A DNA stretch of 11,954 bases from DASUZB01 sp035535495. GTDB lineage: Bacteria; Actinomycetota; CALGFH01. The stretch spans positions 1-11,954 of the forward strand of contig DATLQA010000247.1 of the NCBI GenBank assembly GCA_035535495.1. Reading direction: 5' to 3'. Below are positions 1-6,198 of this stretch, piece after piece (within the stretch, counting starts at the first letter, position 1; every line of letters starts with the position of its first letter). Both the position numbers and the translations under genes were made by a program. Below the pieces are notes generated by a model, which made no database searches, was not told where the DNA came from, and saw nothing but the letters and a program-made list of their open reading frames with translations.

Positions 1-1
1 C

Positions 2-157
2 GTCAACCCAACCGACAGGGAGCAAGACGAAGAGGTCCGTCGCCTGCTCGACCTAGGTGCTCGACACGCCGACGTCGGCCAAGGCGATGAGAGCTGGGTC
101 GTACTTGCCGACCCAGAGGGGAACGAGTTCTGCGTCCTTGCGGACCGCCGCCCCTGA
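2..157 (+). CDS. C-terminal end of a VOC (glyoxalase-like) family protein, cut by the window edge
   Basis: This frame is open from the window edge and gives 51 residues before TGA. The visible part has a helix-like segment (DREQDEEVRRLLDLGA), then a strand WVVLADPEGNEFCVL and a short basic end. The pattern of a hydrophobic strand followed by DPEGNEFC and a final hydrophobic strand is the usual last beta-alpha-beta unit of VOC-fold proteins (glyoxalase/bleomycin-resistance/dioxygenase superfamily, Glyoxalase_6-like). In that family the glutamate near the end often contributes to the metal site. The substrate cannot be told from this piece. The next 246 bases up to the M24 gene hold no frame that I recognise. 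Confidence 0.75.
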   Translation, partial: VNPTDREQDEEVRRLLDLGARHADVGQGDESWVVLADPEGNEFCVLADRRP

Positions 158-403
158 TCGGAGGCCGCACACCGCGCCAGACCTACTTCCGGTCGCCTAC
201 CCACGCTCACGCGAACACGATGAGGAGCCCCTCCAAAGATGGAGAATCCCGCGGCTGGGCTTCCAGGCCGACCAGGAACCGGCGTGGGCCACCGGCTAGG
301 CTGAGCGGGTAGAGCGCCCAGGATCGGGAGGCGCGTGCTGGTCGGTCTGGCACGCGGGTGGCCTTGTCGCCGGGCGCGGGCGCCGAAAGGGGTGGTCGTC
401 GGG

Positions 404-1609
404 ATGTGGGCGCGGTTCTCGGCGGGCGAGATGGCCCGGCGCTGGGCCCTGGCACGCTCCCTGATGGAAGCGCATGGCCTCGGAGCCCTGCTGGTGTTCG
501 GCAACTCCGGCGTCAACCGGCACAACCAGGCCAACGTGTTCTGGCTCACCAACCACCTGGACCTGCACCACAGCTACCTTGTGGCACCGCTGGATCCCGG
601 CATCGAGCCGGCGCTGTACGTCGGGCTGGCCAACCACGTACCAAACGCCCGGCAGACCTGTGCGCTTCCGCTGATCGAGTGGGGCGGCCACCGACCCGCC
701 GACACCGTGGCCGCGCGCCTGCGCGCGACCGGGCTGGGCAGGGGCCGGGTCGGGCTGGTCGGGGTGAACGCCACCTTCGGGATGGGTATGCCCTGGCAGC
801 ACCGGCACGATCTGCAGGCTGCGCTGCCCACGCTGGAGCTGGTGGAGGTGACCGCCGCGTTCGCGGCGCTGCGCTCGGTCAAGTCGGAGGAGGAGTGGGT
901 TTGGCTGCGGCGTGCCGCTGCCTTCACCGACCAGGCGGTGCTGGCGCTGCAGGCGCACGCCCGTCCCGGGCTGCCGGAGTACGCCCTGCTGGGCAGCATC
1001 GAGGCGGCCTACCGTGCCGACGGCGGCCTGCCGCACATCGCCTTCCTCCGCTCCATGCCGATGGACGATCCCAACGGCTGCGTTCCCGCGCAGAACCCCT
1101 CCGACCGGCGCCTGCGCCGGGGCGATGTGATCATCACCGAGATCAGCGCGTCCTTCTGGGGCTACAGCGGGCAGATCCACCGTCCCGTGTTCGTCGCAGC
1201 GGAGCCGACGCCCGCCTGGCAGCACCTGTTCGACACCGCCCTGGAGGCCTACCGGCGCATCACCGAATCGCTCCGCCCGGGCGCCACCGAAGCCGACGTG
1301 ATCCAGGCCGCGGCGGTCATCGGTGAGCGTGGCTACTCCATCTACGACGACCTCGTGCACGGCTACGGGGTGGACATCCACCCGCCGGTCATCGACCGTT
1401 CCTGTGCCCGCTGGTGGCCGTGGGACGAGAACCGGCGCGCGCCGGCGGGCCGGCGCTTCGAGCGCGACATGGCGGTGGTGGTGCAGCCCAACCCGATCAC
1501 CCCGAACGAGCGCATGGGCCTGCAGCTCGGCGCCCTTACCAGAGTCACCGACGCGGGCGCGGAATGCCCGCACACGGTGCCGTTCGAGCCACTGATCGCG
1601 CCGGGCTGA
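404..1609 (+). CDS. M24-fold ('pita-bread') protein with replaced metal ligands; Xaa-Pro peptidase-like
   Basis: The protein has 401 residues if started at ATG 404, which has GAAAGGGG 11 bases upstream. An upstream in-frame start at 335 would add 23 arginine-rich residues and looks less likely. Residues 1-150 resemble the creatinase/prolidase N-terminal domain (GALLVFGNSGVNRHNQANVFWLTN), and 155-401 the M24 catalytic fold (LRSVKSEEEWVWLRRAA, then GDVIITEISASFWGYSGQIH). Active M24 enzymes bind two metals through D, D, H, E, E. Aligned by spacing, those positions are E246, Q257 (11 apart, as in the family), H319, Q361 (VVVQPNPI) and G376. The second histidine, H326, seven after H319, is kept. 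A normal dinuclear metal site therefore looks impossible. By analogy with creatinase, which has the same fold without metal, it may be a metal-free hydrolase or a binding protein. It stands alone on + and converges on the AraC gene. Confidence 0.85.
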   Translation: MWARFSAGEMARRWALARSLMEAHGLGALLVFGNSGVNRHNQANVFWLTNHLDLHHSYLVAPLDPGIEPALYVGLANHVPNARQTCALPLIEWGGHRPADTVAARLRATGLGRGRVGLVGVNATFGMGMPWQHRHDLQAALPTLELVEVTAAFAALRSVKSEEEWVWLRRAAAFTDQAVLALQAHARPGLPEYALLGSIEAAYRADGGLPHIAFLRSMPMDDPNGCVPAQNPSDRRLRRGDVIITEISASFWGYSGQIHRPVFVAAEPTPAWQHLFDTALEAYRRITESLRPGATEADVIQAAAVIGERGYSIYDDLVHGYGVDIHPPVIDRSCARWWPWDENRRAPAGRRFERDMAVVVQPNPITPNERMGLQLGALTRVTDAGAECPHTVPFEPLIAPG

Positions 1610-1647
1610 ACCCCGATAGCTGCTGACAATGGGGTATCGCGCCGGCT

Positions 1648-1670
1648 GAACCCTCCGGTGCTTCGGGTTC
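1648..1670. terminator. Possible hairpin between convergent M24 and AraC genes
   Basis: GAACCC (1648-1653) and GGGTTC (1665-1670) form a perfect 6-bp inverted repeat around an 11-base loop. It lies 39 bases after the M24 stop and beyond the 3' end of the convergent AraC gene, so it could end transcription from both sides. There is no T-run, so a classical intrinsic terminator is not shown. Confidence 0.3.
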
Positions 1671-1672
1671 CG

Positions 1673-1748
1673 AGGAACAGCGCCGCCGGATGCCGTGCGG
1701 CGATCGCCGCCAGCGCCAGGCGGACGGCCTCGAACAGCGTCGCGCGGT
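1673..1748 (-). pseudogene. 76-bp fragment of a LAL-type LuxR ATPase gene (copy of 8768-8843)
   Basis: This stretch matches 8768-8843, inside the intact LuxR/ATPase gene, at 75 of 76 bases by hand count. The only difference is A against G at 1690/8785. Read on the minus strand it gives residues 112-136 of that protein, from RATLFEAVRLALAAIAAR to HPAALFL. The fragment ends just before the two Walker B aspartates, and the next residues are GTR instead of DDL. On its other side it stops 7 bases before the AraC stop codon. It has no start and no function of its own that I can see. The near identity points to recent duplication or recombination with the intact gene or a very close relative. Confidence 0.85.
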
Positions 1749-1755
1749 GGCGGTC

Positions 1756-2763
1756 CTAGAGCGCGTGCGCGACCTCGCCGGCATCGCGCGGATGCTGCGC
1801 CCACTGCCGGTACTCCTGGGGTGGTATCCCATGGGCGGCGCGGAAGACCTGACCGAAATGGGACGCGCTGGAATAGCCCCAACGGGCGGCGATCGCTGCC
1901 ACCGGGCGGGAGGCCAGCGCCGGGTCGGCCAGATCCCGCCGGCAGCCCTCCAGGCGCCGCTGCCGGATCCAGCCAGCCACCGTCGTGCCCTGCTCCTGGA
2001 ACAGCTTGTGCAGGTAGCGCAGGGAGATGTGGTGGGCGGCGGCGATCGTCCCGGGGGACAGCTCGGGGTCGCCGAGGTGCTCCTGGATAAAGGCGTGGAT
2101 GCGGGCCAGCAGGGCGCGTTGGTGCGTCTCGGGCGTCACCCAGCCGACGGCGTCGAGCTCGTGGGCGAGCCGGGAGGCCAACACCTCGAGCGCGGCGGTG
2201 GACAACCGCGCCGCCTCCGCCGGGCTGCATTGGTCGATCGTGCGTGCCAGGTGCACCAGGAACTGCGAGGTCAGGGCCCCAATCCCCGCGGATGCGGGGA
2301 TGCGCACGGCGGTGAGCCGCTTGAGCTGGCTGGGCGGCAGCGGCAGCAGCGAGCACGGGAACATGAAGGTCAGCGCCTGGCCGGCGTCGTGCTCGCCGAC
2401 CCCGCAGTGCACCTCGTAGGGGCGCCTGGTGTCGTAGAACGCGAACTCTCCAGATCGGAGGTGAGCCTGCCGGCCGTCCTGGGCGACCAGGTAGGGCCCG
2501 CGCCCTTCCACGGGCATCACGACCTTGAGCATGTCCGGGTCGGCGCTGCGGATCAGCCTGGGGGTGCGGCACACCTTGATGGAGAGAATGTCCATCACGA
2601 CGACCTGCATGGCACCCAGGCCGCTGGAGCGGAACACCGCCCGGTAGTCGGCCCGGTAGTCGGAGTGGCACTCCATCGGCACCCAGGTCTGGGCCACCAG
2701 TTCGTGCAGGAACTCGAACCGCTCGGCCGCTGGGAGCTCGTCAACCCGGACCAGATTGCTCAT
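1756..2763 (-). CDS. AraC-family transcriptional activator
   Basis: The protein has 335 residues from ATG at 2763, a normal length for this family. A start at 2871 would add 36 basic residues with no family match. Residues 1-200 look like the AraC-binding-like (cupin-type) sensor domain, with strands such as LKVVMPVEGRGPYLVAQDG and the turn GEFAFYDTRRPYEVHC. Residues 217-322 hold the two helix-turn-helix motifs. The first is ELSPGTIAAAHHISLRYLHKLFQEQG, quoted as ELSPGTIAAAHHISLRYLHK then LFQEQG. The second is RPVAAIAARWGYSSASHFGQ followed by VFRAAHGIPPQEYRQ, the classic AraC signature. The effector is unknown. The ribosome binding site is weak (a GGGGG run). The small zinc-binding gene lies 135 bases upstream on the same strand, and the M24 gene converges from the other side, so it could regulate neighbours here. 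Confidence 0.92.
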   Translation of the reverse strand: MSNLVRVDELPAAERFEFLHELVAQTWVPMECHSDYRADYRAVFRSSGLGAMQVVVMDILSIKVCRTPRLIRSADPDMLKVVMPVEGRGPYLVAQDGRQAHLRSGEFAFYDTRRPYEVHCGVGEHDAGQALTFMFPCSLLPLPPSQLKRLTAVRIPASAGIGALTSQFLVHLARTIDQCSPAEAARLSTAALEVLASRLAHELDAVGWVTPETHQRALLARIHAFIQEHLGDPELSPGTIAAAHHISLRYLHKLFQEQGTTVAGWIRQRRLEGCRRDLADPALASRPVAAIAARWGYSSASHFGQVFRAAHGIPPQEYRQWAQHPRDAGEVAHAL

Positions 2764-2898
2764 CGCAGCCCCCGTGGCGGCCGACCGCCAGCGTTCGACC
2801 GCGGAAACCGGGACCACGCGGCAGGCAATGCGCCCAAACCGCTTGTACAGCCAGCACCCTACCACGCGCATGGGGCGGGCTCTACACCTCGCAACCGC

Positions 2899-3096
2899 TC
2901 AAACGGCTGCCGGCACCCGCTCGACCTGGTCGATCCGCAGGCGGAGCGAGTCGACCGTCGGCGTGAACCAGTGGCCGCGCTCGCACATGGTCTTGACGTG
3001 CTCGACCGGGCCGTCGCTGGACCCCCAGGTCCAGCGGTCAACGATGCGGGTGGGTGCCTGGCAGGTCGGGTCGGGGCAGGCTATGTCCTGGAGCAC
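2899..3096 (-). CDS. Small putative zinc-binding protein (CxxxxC...CxxxH)
   Basis: The protein has 65 residues and starts at GTG 3096, with AAGGAG (3106-3111) nine bases upstream. C7 and C12 (CPDPTC) and C38 and H42 (CERGHWF) are placed to bind one zinc ion. Between them lie VDRWTWGSSDGPVEHVKTM, and the end is a short charged helix. Small proteins of this layout are common in Actinomycetota, and to my knowledge they have no assigned function. The pattern resembles a zinc ribbon more than a DNA-binding finger. It could be transcribed together with the downstream AraC gene, although the 135-base gap leaves room for a separate AraC promoter. Confidence 0.8.
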   Translation of the reverse strand: MLQDIACPDPTCQAPTRIVDRWTWGSSDGPVEHVKTMCERGHWFTPTVDSLRLRIDQVERVPAAV

Positions 3097-3203
3097 GGCG
3101 ACACTCTCCTTGTCGATGGCGTCTCAGCGGCGGCGGTGACGCCTGGTGCAAGCAGCATTACGGGAACCGGCCGCGTTGTCGTGACGCCTCAGCGCACAGC
3201 GCT

Positions 3204-3254
3204 CTAGAACGCGTGCACGATCTCGCCCTGGCAGTCTTGGCGTGGGGGTTGCGC
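3204..3254 (-). pseudogene. Probable remnant of the C-terminal tail of a second AraC-like gene
   Basis: On the minus strand this reads AQPPRQDCQGEIVHAF followed by TAG. The intact AraC protein at 1756-2763 ends AQHPRDAGEVAHAL followed by TAG. With two codon-sized gaps I count about 35 identical bases of 45 aligned, and the differences fall largely in third positions or give similar residues. This suggests a diverged coding tail and not chance. Nothing upstream of residue 1 of the match continues the AraC homology. A + strand LURP gene now occupies that side. The match is short, so a chance resemblance cannot be excluded. Confidence 0.4.
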
Positions 3255-3356
3255 GTTCGCGGGACGAGCCACGACGCTGGTGCTCAAGAACCCGGAGGAG
3301 ATCCGCCAGGCCGCCTGGAGGAACGCGCCGGGGCCACCTCACACGCAGGAGAGCCG

Positions 3357-3845
3357 ATGTACCTGATCCGCGAGCGCTTCTTCCGGTTGGGCCAAGACTC
3401 CGACATCACCGACGACACCGGCCGGCCCGTGTTGCACGTGGACGGCAAGGTGTTGACCCTGCACGACCGGTTGGTCCTCCGCGACCCTGAGGGCAACGAA
3501 GTCGCACAGGTGCACCGCAAGCTGGTCTCGCTGCGGCCGTCCTACAAGGTCACCGTCGGCGGACAGGAGGCCGCCGAGGTGCGCAAGCACCTCTTCACGC
3601 CCTTCGGCGACCGCTTCACCATTGACGTCCCTGGCCCCGACGATCTCGAGATGCGGGGCAACCTGTTCGACCACGAGTTCACCATCCAGCGGGGAGACCA
3701 GACGGTGGCGACCGTCTCCAAGCGCTGGTTCAGCATGCGCGACACGTACGCGGTGGACGTCGCCGCGGGCGAGGACCACCTACTGATCCTGGCCAGCGTC
3801 CTTGCGCTGGACCTTGCGGAGGACCGGGAACGCGAGCAGACGTGA
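3357..3845 (+). CDS. LURP-one-related (LOR) / tubby C-terminal-like domain protein
   Basis: The protein has 162 residues, the usual size for bacterial members of the LURP-one-related family (tubby-like beta-barrel with a central helix). The ATG at 3357 follows AGGAG seven bases upstream, and MYLIRERFF is the typical family opening. Later strands alternate in the family manner: GRPVLHVDGKVLTLHDRLVL, then SYKVTVGG, FTPFGDRFTIDVPG, NLFDHEFTIQRG and KRWFSMRDTYAVDV. It ends with a helix, HLLILASVLALDLA. The whole sequence is one domain with no signal peptide or membrane segment. Bacterial members are uncharacterised, and membrane or phosphoinositide binding is known only for the related tubby fold. 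An inverted repeat follows the stop. Confidence 0.88.
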   Translation: MYLIRERFFRLGQDSDITDDTGRPVLHVDGKVLTLHDRLVLRDPEGNEVAQVHRKLVSLRPSYKVTVGGQEAAEVRKHLFTPFGDRFTIDVPGPDDLEMRGNLFDHEFTIQRGDQTVATVSKRWFSMRDTYAVDVAAGEDHLLILASVLALDLAEDREREQT

Positions 3846-3880
3846 CCGGCGCCCGGGCCACCCAGCGGACCGTACGCGTC

Positions 3881-3917
3881 CCCTGACCACCTTTCCAGGC
3901 ACTGCTCGAGGTCAGGG
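3881..3917. terminator. Perfect 8-bp inverted repeat after the LURP gene
   Basis: CCCTGACC (3881-3888) pairs exactly with GGTCAGGG (3910-3917) around a 21-base loop. It begins 35 bases after the LURP stop. On the other strand it overlaps the stop codon of the short GH3-like tail (3912-3914), so it lies between converging transcripts and could stop both. No T-run follows. Confidence 0.4.
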
Positions 3918-4034
3918 CGACGAGACCTCGAACGTTGCAGTGAGCGGGGTGTCGCGTTCGGACGTGCCGACGTACACCCGATCGGTGCCGGGGGCGATTC
4001 TCCACTGGTCCGGCGGGTCAGCAAGCCCGACCAT
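3912..4034 (-). pseudogene. 40-residue remnant of a GH3 beta-glucosidase C-terminus (Fn3-like), or a small ORF
   Basis: The frame reads DPPDQWRIAPGTDRVYVGTS and then ERDTPLTATFEVSSP to TGA. This matches the end of the fibronectin-III-like domain that closes bacterial GH3 beta-glucosidases and xylosidases, where W-x3-PG-x-Y-x-V-x-VG-x-SSRD-x-x-LT is the usual pattern. The rest of a GH3 enzyme is absent, and upstream is the propeller lipoprotein gene in another frame. An ATG at 4034 has GAGGAGGG about eight bases before it, only 19 bases after the lipoprotein stop. The piece could therefore still be translated as a 40-residue peptide. I favour a gene relic with a lucky start. Confidence 0.55.
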
Positions 4035-4053
4035 GCCGGATTCCCTCCTCGGC

Positions 4054-5118
4054 CTACTCCGGGGTGATGCGGACCACCTGGCCCGTCGCCACCGTTGCCC
4101 AGACGCTTCCGAAGCCGAACGCCACCGCGGAGGTGTTGCCCCCGAGGTGGAACGTCTCGGCGACGGCGAGCGTCTTCGGGTCGATGCGGACCACCCGGTC
4201 GTCCTGGCCCGTTTCGTCCTGCCAGACGGCCGCCGGGCTGGACCAGATCGAGCCAGCCCCGACCGCCGGGTAGATCGGCCCGATCGGCAGTCGCGCGACC
4301 CTTCGGACCGCCGCGGTCCTGGGGTCGGCCTCTAGCAGGCGGCTGCCGTGCGCGTCGGCCACGTAGACGGCGTCGCCGGCGACCACGACCCCGTGCGGAC
4401 CGAAGTCCAGGCGTTGTCGGGCGACGACCTCGAACCTGGTCGGGTCGATCTTCACCAGCCAGCCGGTGTGGTCGGCGACCCAGACGGCGCCGTGGCCGAA
4501 CGCGATGCTCTGCGGACTGCCAAGGACGAGTGGCTTGCCAGCAACCTGGTTGGTCCGAGGGTCCAGCTTCGAGACGGTTGCGCCGCGCTGGTACCGCTCG
4601 TCGTCGTTCCCCGTCCAAGCGAAGCCAGCGCCGAACGCCAGAACGGAACCGAAGTAGATGGGACGCGCCGAGATGCGTGCGCTGACGCGTCCGGTGCGTG
4701 GGTCGATCCGGACCAGCCGCCCGTCCGCCCCGTTCGGCGTCACCCACACCGAGCCGGCCCCGACGGCCAGCCTCCAAGGATCACCCGGCAAGCGCGTCGG
4801 CTCCCCGACGACGCGGTTGGACCTCGGGTCGATGCGCCAGACCGCCGGGGCCGGCCGCCGCGTGAGCGCCCACACCCATCCTCCGCCGGTGGCGACCGAG
4901 ACAGGCGACCCGGGCAAGCCGATCCGGGCAACGATCGCGCTGCTCCGGGAAGGCGTCGGCGTCCTGCCCGTCGAACTCGGCGGCGCTGACAAGGCGCTGG
5001 CCCGCGCCGGAGGTTCCGGTGAAGTCGTCGAGCAGCCGGATGCCGCAGCCGCGACGGCAAGAGCCAGGGCAGCTGCGTACCTCGACCAGGTCAGCGCACG
5101 CGTACGGGGCACTCGCAT
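4054..5118 (-). CDS. Secreted beta-propeller lipoprotein (PQQ/virginiamycin B lyase-like repeats)
   Basis: The protein has 354 residues from ATG 5118. It starts with a basic stretch, a hydrophobic segment AALALAVAAAA and the lipobox-like ASGC with C29, then a Pro/Ser/Thr-rich linker to about residue 58. This fits an exported, lipid-anchored protein. The rest is about seven repeats of roughly 40 residues. Each has a strand like GSVWVT or GAVWVA and then LVRIDPRT-type turns (RIDPRSN, RIDPRTG, KLDPRTN, KIDPTRF, EADPRTA, RIDPKTL), closing with VVRITPE. This is the pattern of a seven-bladed propeller such as YVTN, NHL or Vgb-like proteins. No catalytic residues of virginiamycin B lyase could be assigned, so a binding or sensing role is as likely. 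The ribosome binding site is a modest GGGGG. Confidence 0.85.
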   Translation of the reverse strand: MRVPRTRALTWSRYAAALALAVAAAASGCSTTSPEPPARASALSAPPSSTGRTPTPSRSSAIVARIGLPGSPVSVATGGGWVWALTRRPAPAVWRIDPRSNRVVGEPTRLPGDPWRLAVGAGSVWVTPNGADGRLVRIDPRTGRVSARISARPIYFGSVLAFGAGFAWTGNDDERYQRGATVSKLDPRTNQVAGKPLVLGSPQSIAFGHGAVWVADHTGWLVKIDPTRFEVVARQRLDFGPHGVVVAGDAVYVADAHGSRLLEADPRTAAVRRVARLPIGPIYPAVGAGSIWSSPAAVWQDETGQDDRVVRIDPKTLAVAETFHLGGNTSAVAFGFGSVWATVATGQVVRITPE

Positions 5119-5257
5119 GCTGGGTACTACCCCCGACGAGCCTGTTCGGTTCCAGGAGATGGGCAGCCCGTCCCAACCCCACCCTCCCGCGGCGGCAGTC
5201 GCCGCTGCTTCGTGATCGCAAGCGCCAAGGCTCGCGGTGGGTTACGTAGTCGCTGTG

Positions 5258-5488
5258 CTACGCGGGCGGGTGGGTGTGCGGCTCGGGGAGTGGGAACCCG
5301 GGCTGCCCCGGCGGTGGGCCGAGCATCTCCACCCGGTGGTGGCTGGTGATCTGCTCCTGTCTGGCGAGCTCGGCCGGGTCGGGTGGTCCGGCCGGAGGTG
5401 GCGGTAGCACCGGGCCTGCGGCCGGCGACCCCATCTCCTGGAAGCCCCGCTCCAGCCCGCCGGGCAGGGTGAACTGCAGCAGCCGCCC
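5258..5488 (-). pseudogene. C-terminal remnant of a cupin-domain protein
   Basis: On the minus strand the frame reads RLLQFTLPGGLERGFQEMGS, then a Pro-rich stretch, DPAELARQEQITSHHRVEML, then GPPPGQP and a TAG at 5258-5260. In single-domain cupins of the quercetin-dioxygenase-like type the last barrel strand is typically LLxxFTPGGxExFFxExG, followed by P-rich segments and a helix ending in xIEVLGPPLG. This agrees closely. The metal-binding cupin motifs that should lie upstream are missing. At about 5483-5490 the frame runs into the antisense of a LuxR HTH. It is a 3' fragment with no start of its own. Confidence 0.7.
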
Positions 5489-5490
5489 GG

Positions 5491-5736
5491 GTGCGGGCCG
5501 AGGAGCTGGTCGAGCTGGGGCCGGCCGTCTTCGGGCTGAGCCCGCGGGAGCAGCAGGTCGTGACCCTGGTCGCCCGGGGTGCCTCGACGGCCCGGATCGC
5601 GGCCACGCTGCACATCTCGGAGTACACGGTCCAGAACCACCTCTCGCACGTGTTCGAGAAGGTCGGGGTCCGCGACCGCCGGGCCCTGGTTCGGCGGCTG
5701 TTCCTGGACTTGCTCTACCCGTCGCTGTTCGGCTGA
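5491..5736 (+). pseudogene. C-terminal HTH domain of a LuxR-type regulator, 5'-truncated
   Basis: The 81 residues hold one complete LuxR/GerE helix-turn-helix: FGLSPREQQVVTLVARGAST, then ARIAATLHISEYTVQNHLSH and VFEKVGVRDRRALVRRLF. The ISEYTVQNHL variant is typical of GAF-sensor LuxR proteins of 300-400 residues in Actinomycetota. Upstream the frame is blocked by TGA at 5470-5472, and the opposite strand there encodes a cupin tail, so the sensor domain is gone. A GTG at 5491 could start translation, but no good ribosome binding site precedes it. A free-standing DNA-binding domain is possible, and a remnant is more likely. Confidence 0.7.
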
Positions 5737-5832
5737 GCGGGCGGCTCGCATTGTGACCCTCCCGACGTGCTCGCAGCCGGATGAGGCCAGCGGACCCCTT
5801 TGCGGCGGGCGGTCAGGATCCGGAGCCGGGCA

Positions 5833-6198
5833 TCAGTAGCTGAAGGTGGTGGCGCCGTCGTCGCCGATCCACTGCCACATCGGCACCGTGCCGCCCAGCT
5901 CGGCGGCGTCGATGAGCTGACCCTTGTCGAGCTTGCGGGCGTCGAAGCAGATGGGGCAGACCAGGTAGCGCCCGCCCGCCGTGGCGTAACGGTCGACCAG
6001 CTCGGCCAGTGGCGGGCAGCCCTGGCACGCGACCGCGGTGGCCACACCCGCAAGCGCCAACCGCGCCGCCTCCTTGGTCAGGAACATCAGCGTCGGGCGG
6101 CCCTGCTCGGCCGCGCCGACGGCGACCAGGAACGCGACGGTGACCCGCTCGGGGTCCTCCAGCCCGGTGGTCAGGCTGACGACGGCCTTGCCGGCCAT
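5833..6198 (-). CDS. DsrE-family protein with two CxxC motifs
   Basis: The protein has 121 residues from ATG 6198, with AGGAGG (6204-6209) five bases upstream. It opens with the DsrE-fold start KAVVSLTTGLEDPERVTVAF, which is strand, turn and helix. Next comes TLMFLTKEAARLAL, then ACQGCPPLAELVDRYATAGG, YLVCPICFDARKL and a final helix and loop. DsrE/DsrF-like proteins move sulfur through a conserved cysteine. Here four cysteines form two CxxC pairs, C58/C61 and C81/C84, suggesting redox or metal chemistry in place of a single persulfide. It follows the LAL regulator on the same strand after 72 bases and may share its transcript. Its leader can fold in two ways. Confidence 0.88.
   Translation of the reverse strand: MAGKAVVSLTTGLEDPERVTVAFLVAVGAAEQGRPTLMFLTKEAARLALAGVATAVACQGCPPLAELVDRYATAGGRYLVCPICFDARKLDKGQLIDAAELGGTVPMWQWIGDDGATTFSY

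Noticed and set aside
1436..1460. Very GC-rich palindromic stretch (GGCGCGCGCCGG and following bases)
   Set aside because: It lies inside the M24 coding sequence between conserved parts and is explained by Arg/Ala/Gly codons.
1631..1646. Similarity of GGGGTATCGCGCCGGC to the 3' end of the LAL gene near 6275-6291, possibly extending the 76-bp relic
   Set aside because: The match is about 16 bases with one gap, the stop codon is not kept and the neighbouring bases differ. Too short to support a second relic segment.
296..2671. A minus-strand open frame of about 790 codons across the M24 and AraC genes
   Set aside because: It is antisense to the M24 gene and a shifted frame of the AraC gene, both of which have clear family motifs. 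Its translation is Arg/Gly/Pro-rich with no domain. High GC leaves few stops in such shadow frames.
3208..3366. Plus-strand frame overlapping the LURP start, ending VLKNPEEIRQAAWRNAPG and a short tail
   Set aside because: It could be a coupled leader peptide, but it has only a GTG start without a ribosome binding site, and I recognise no family.
5243..5262. Small inverted repeat CGTAG ... CTACG near the end of the cupin remnant
   Set aside because: Only five pairs with an 8-base loop. Expected by chance and not followed by a T-run.
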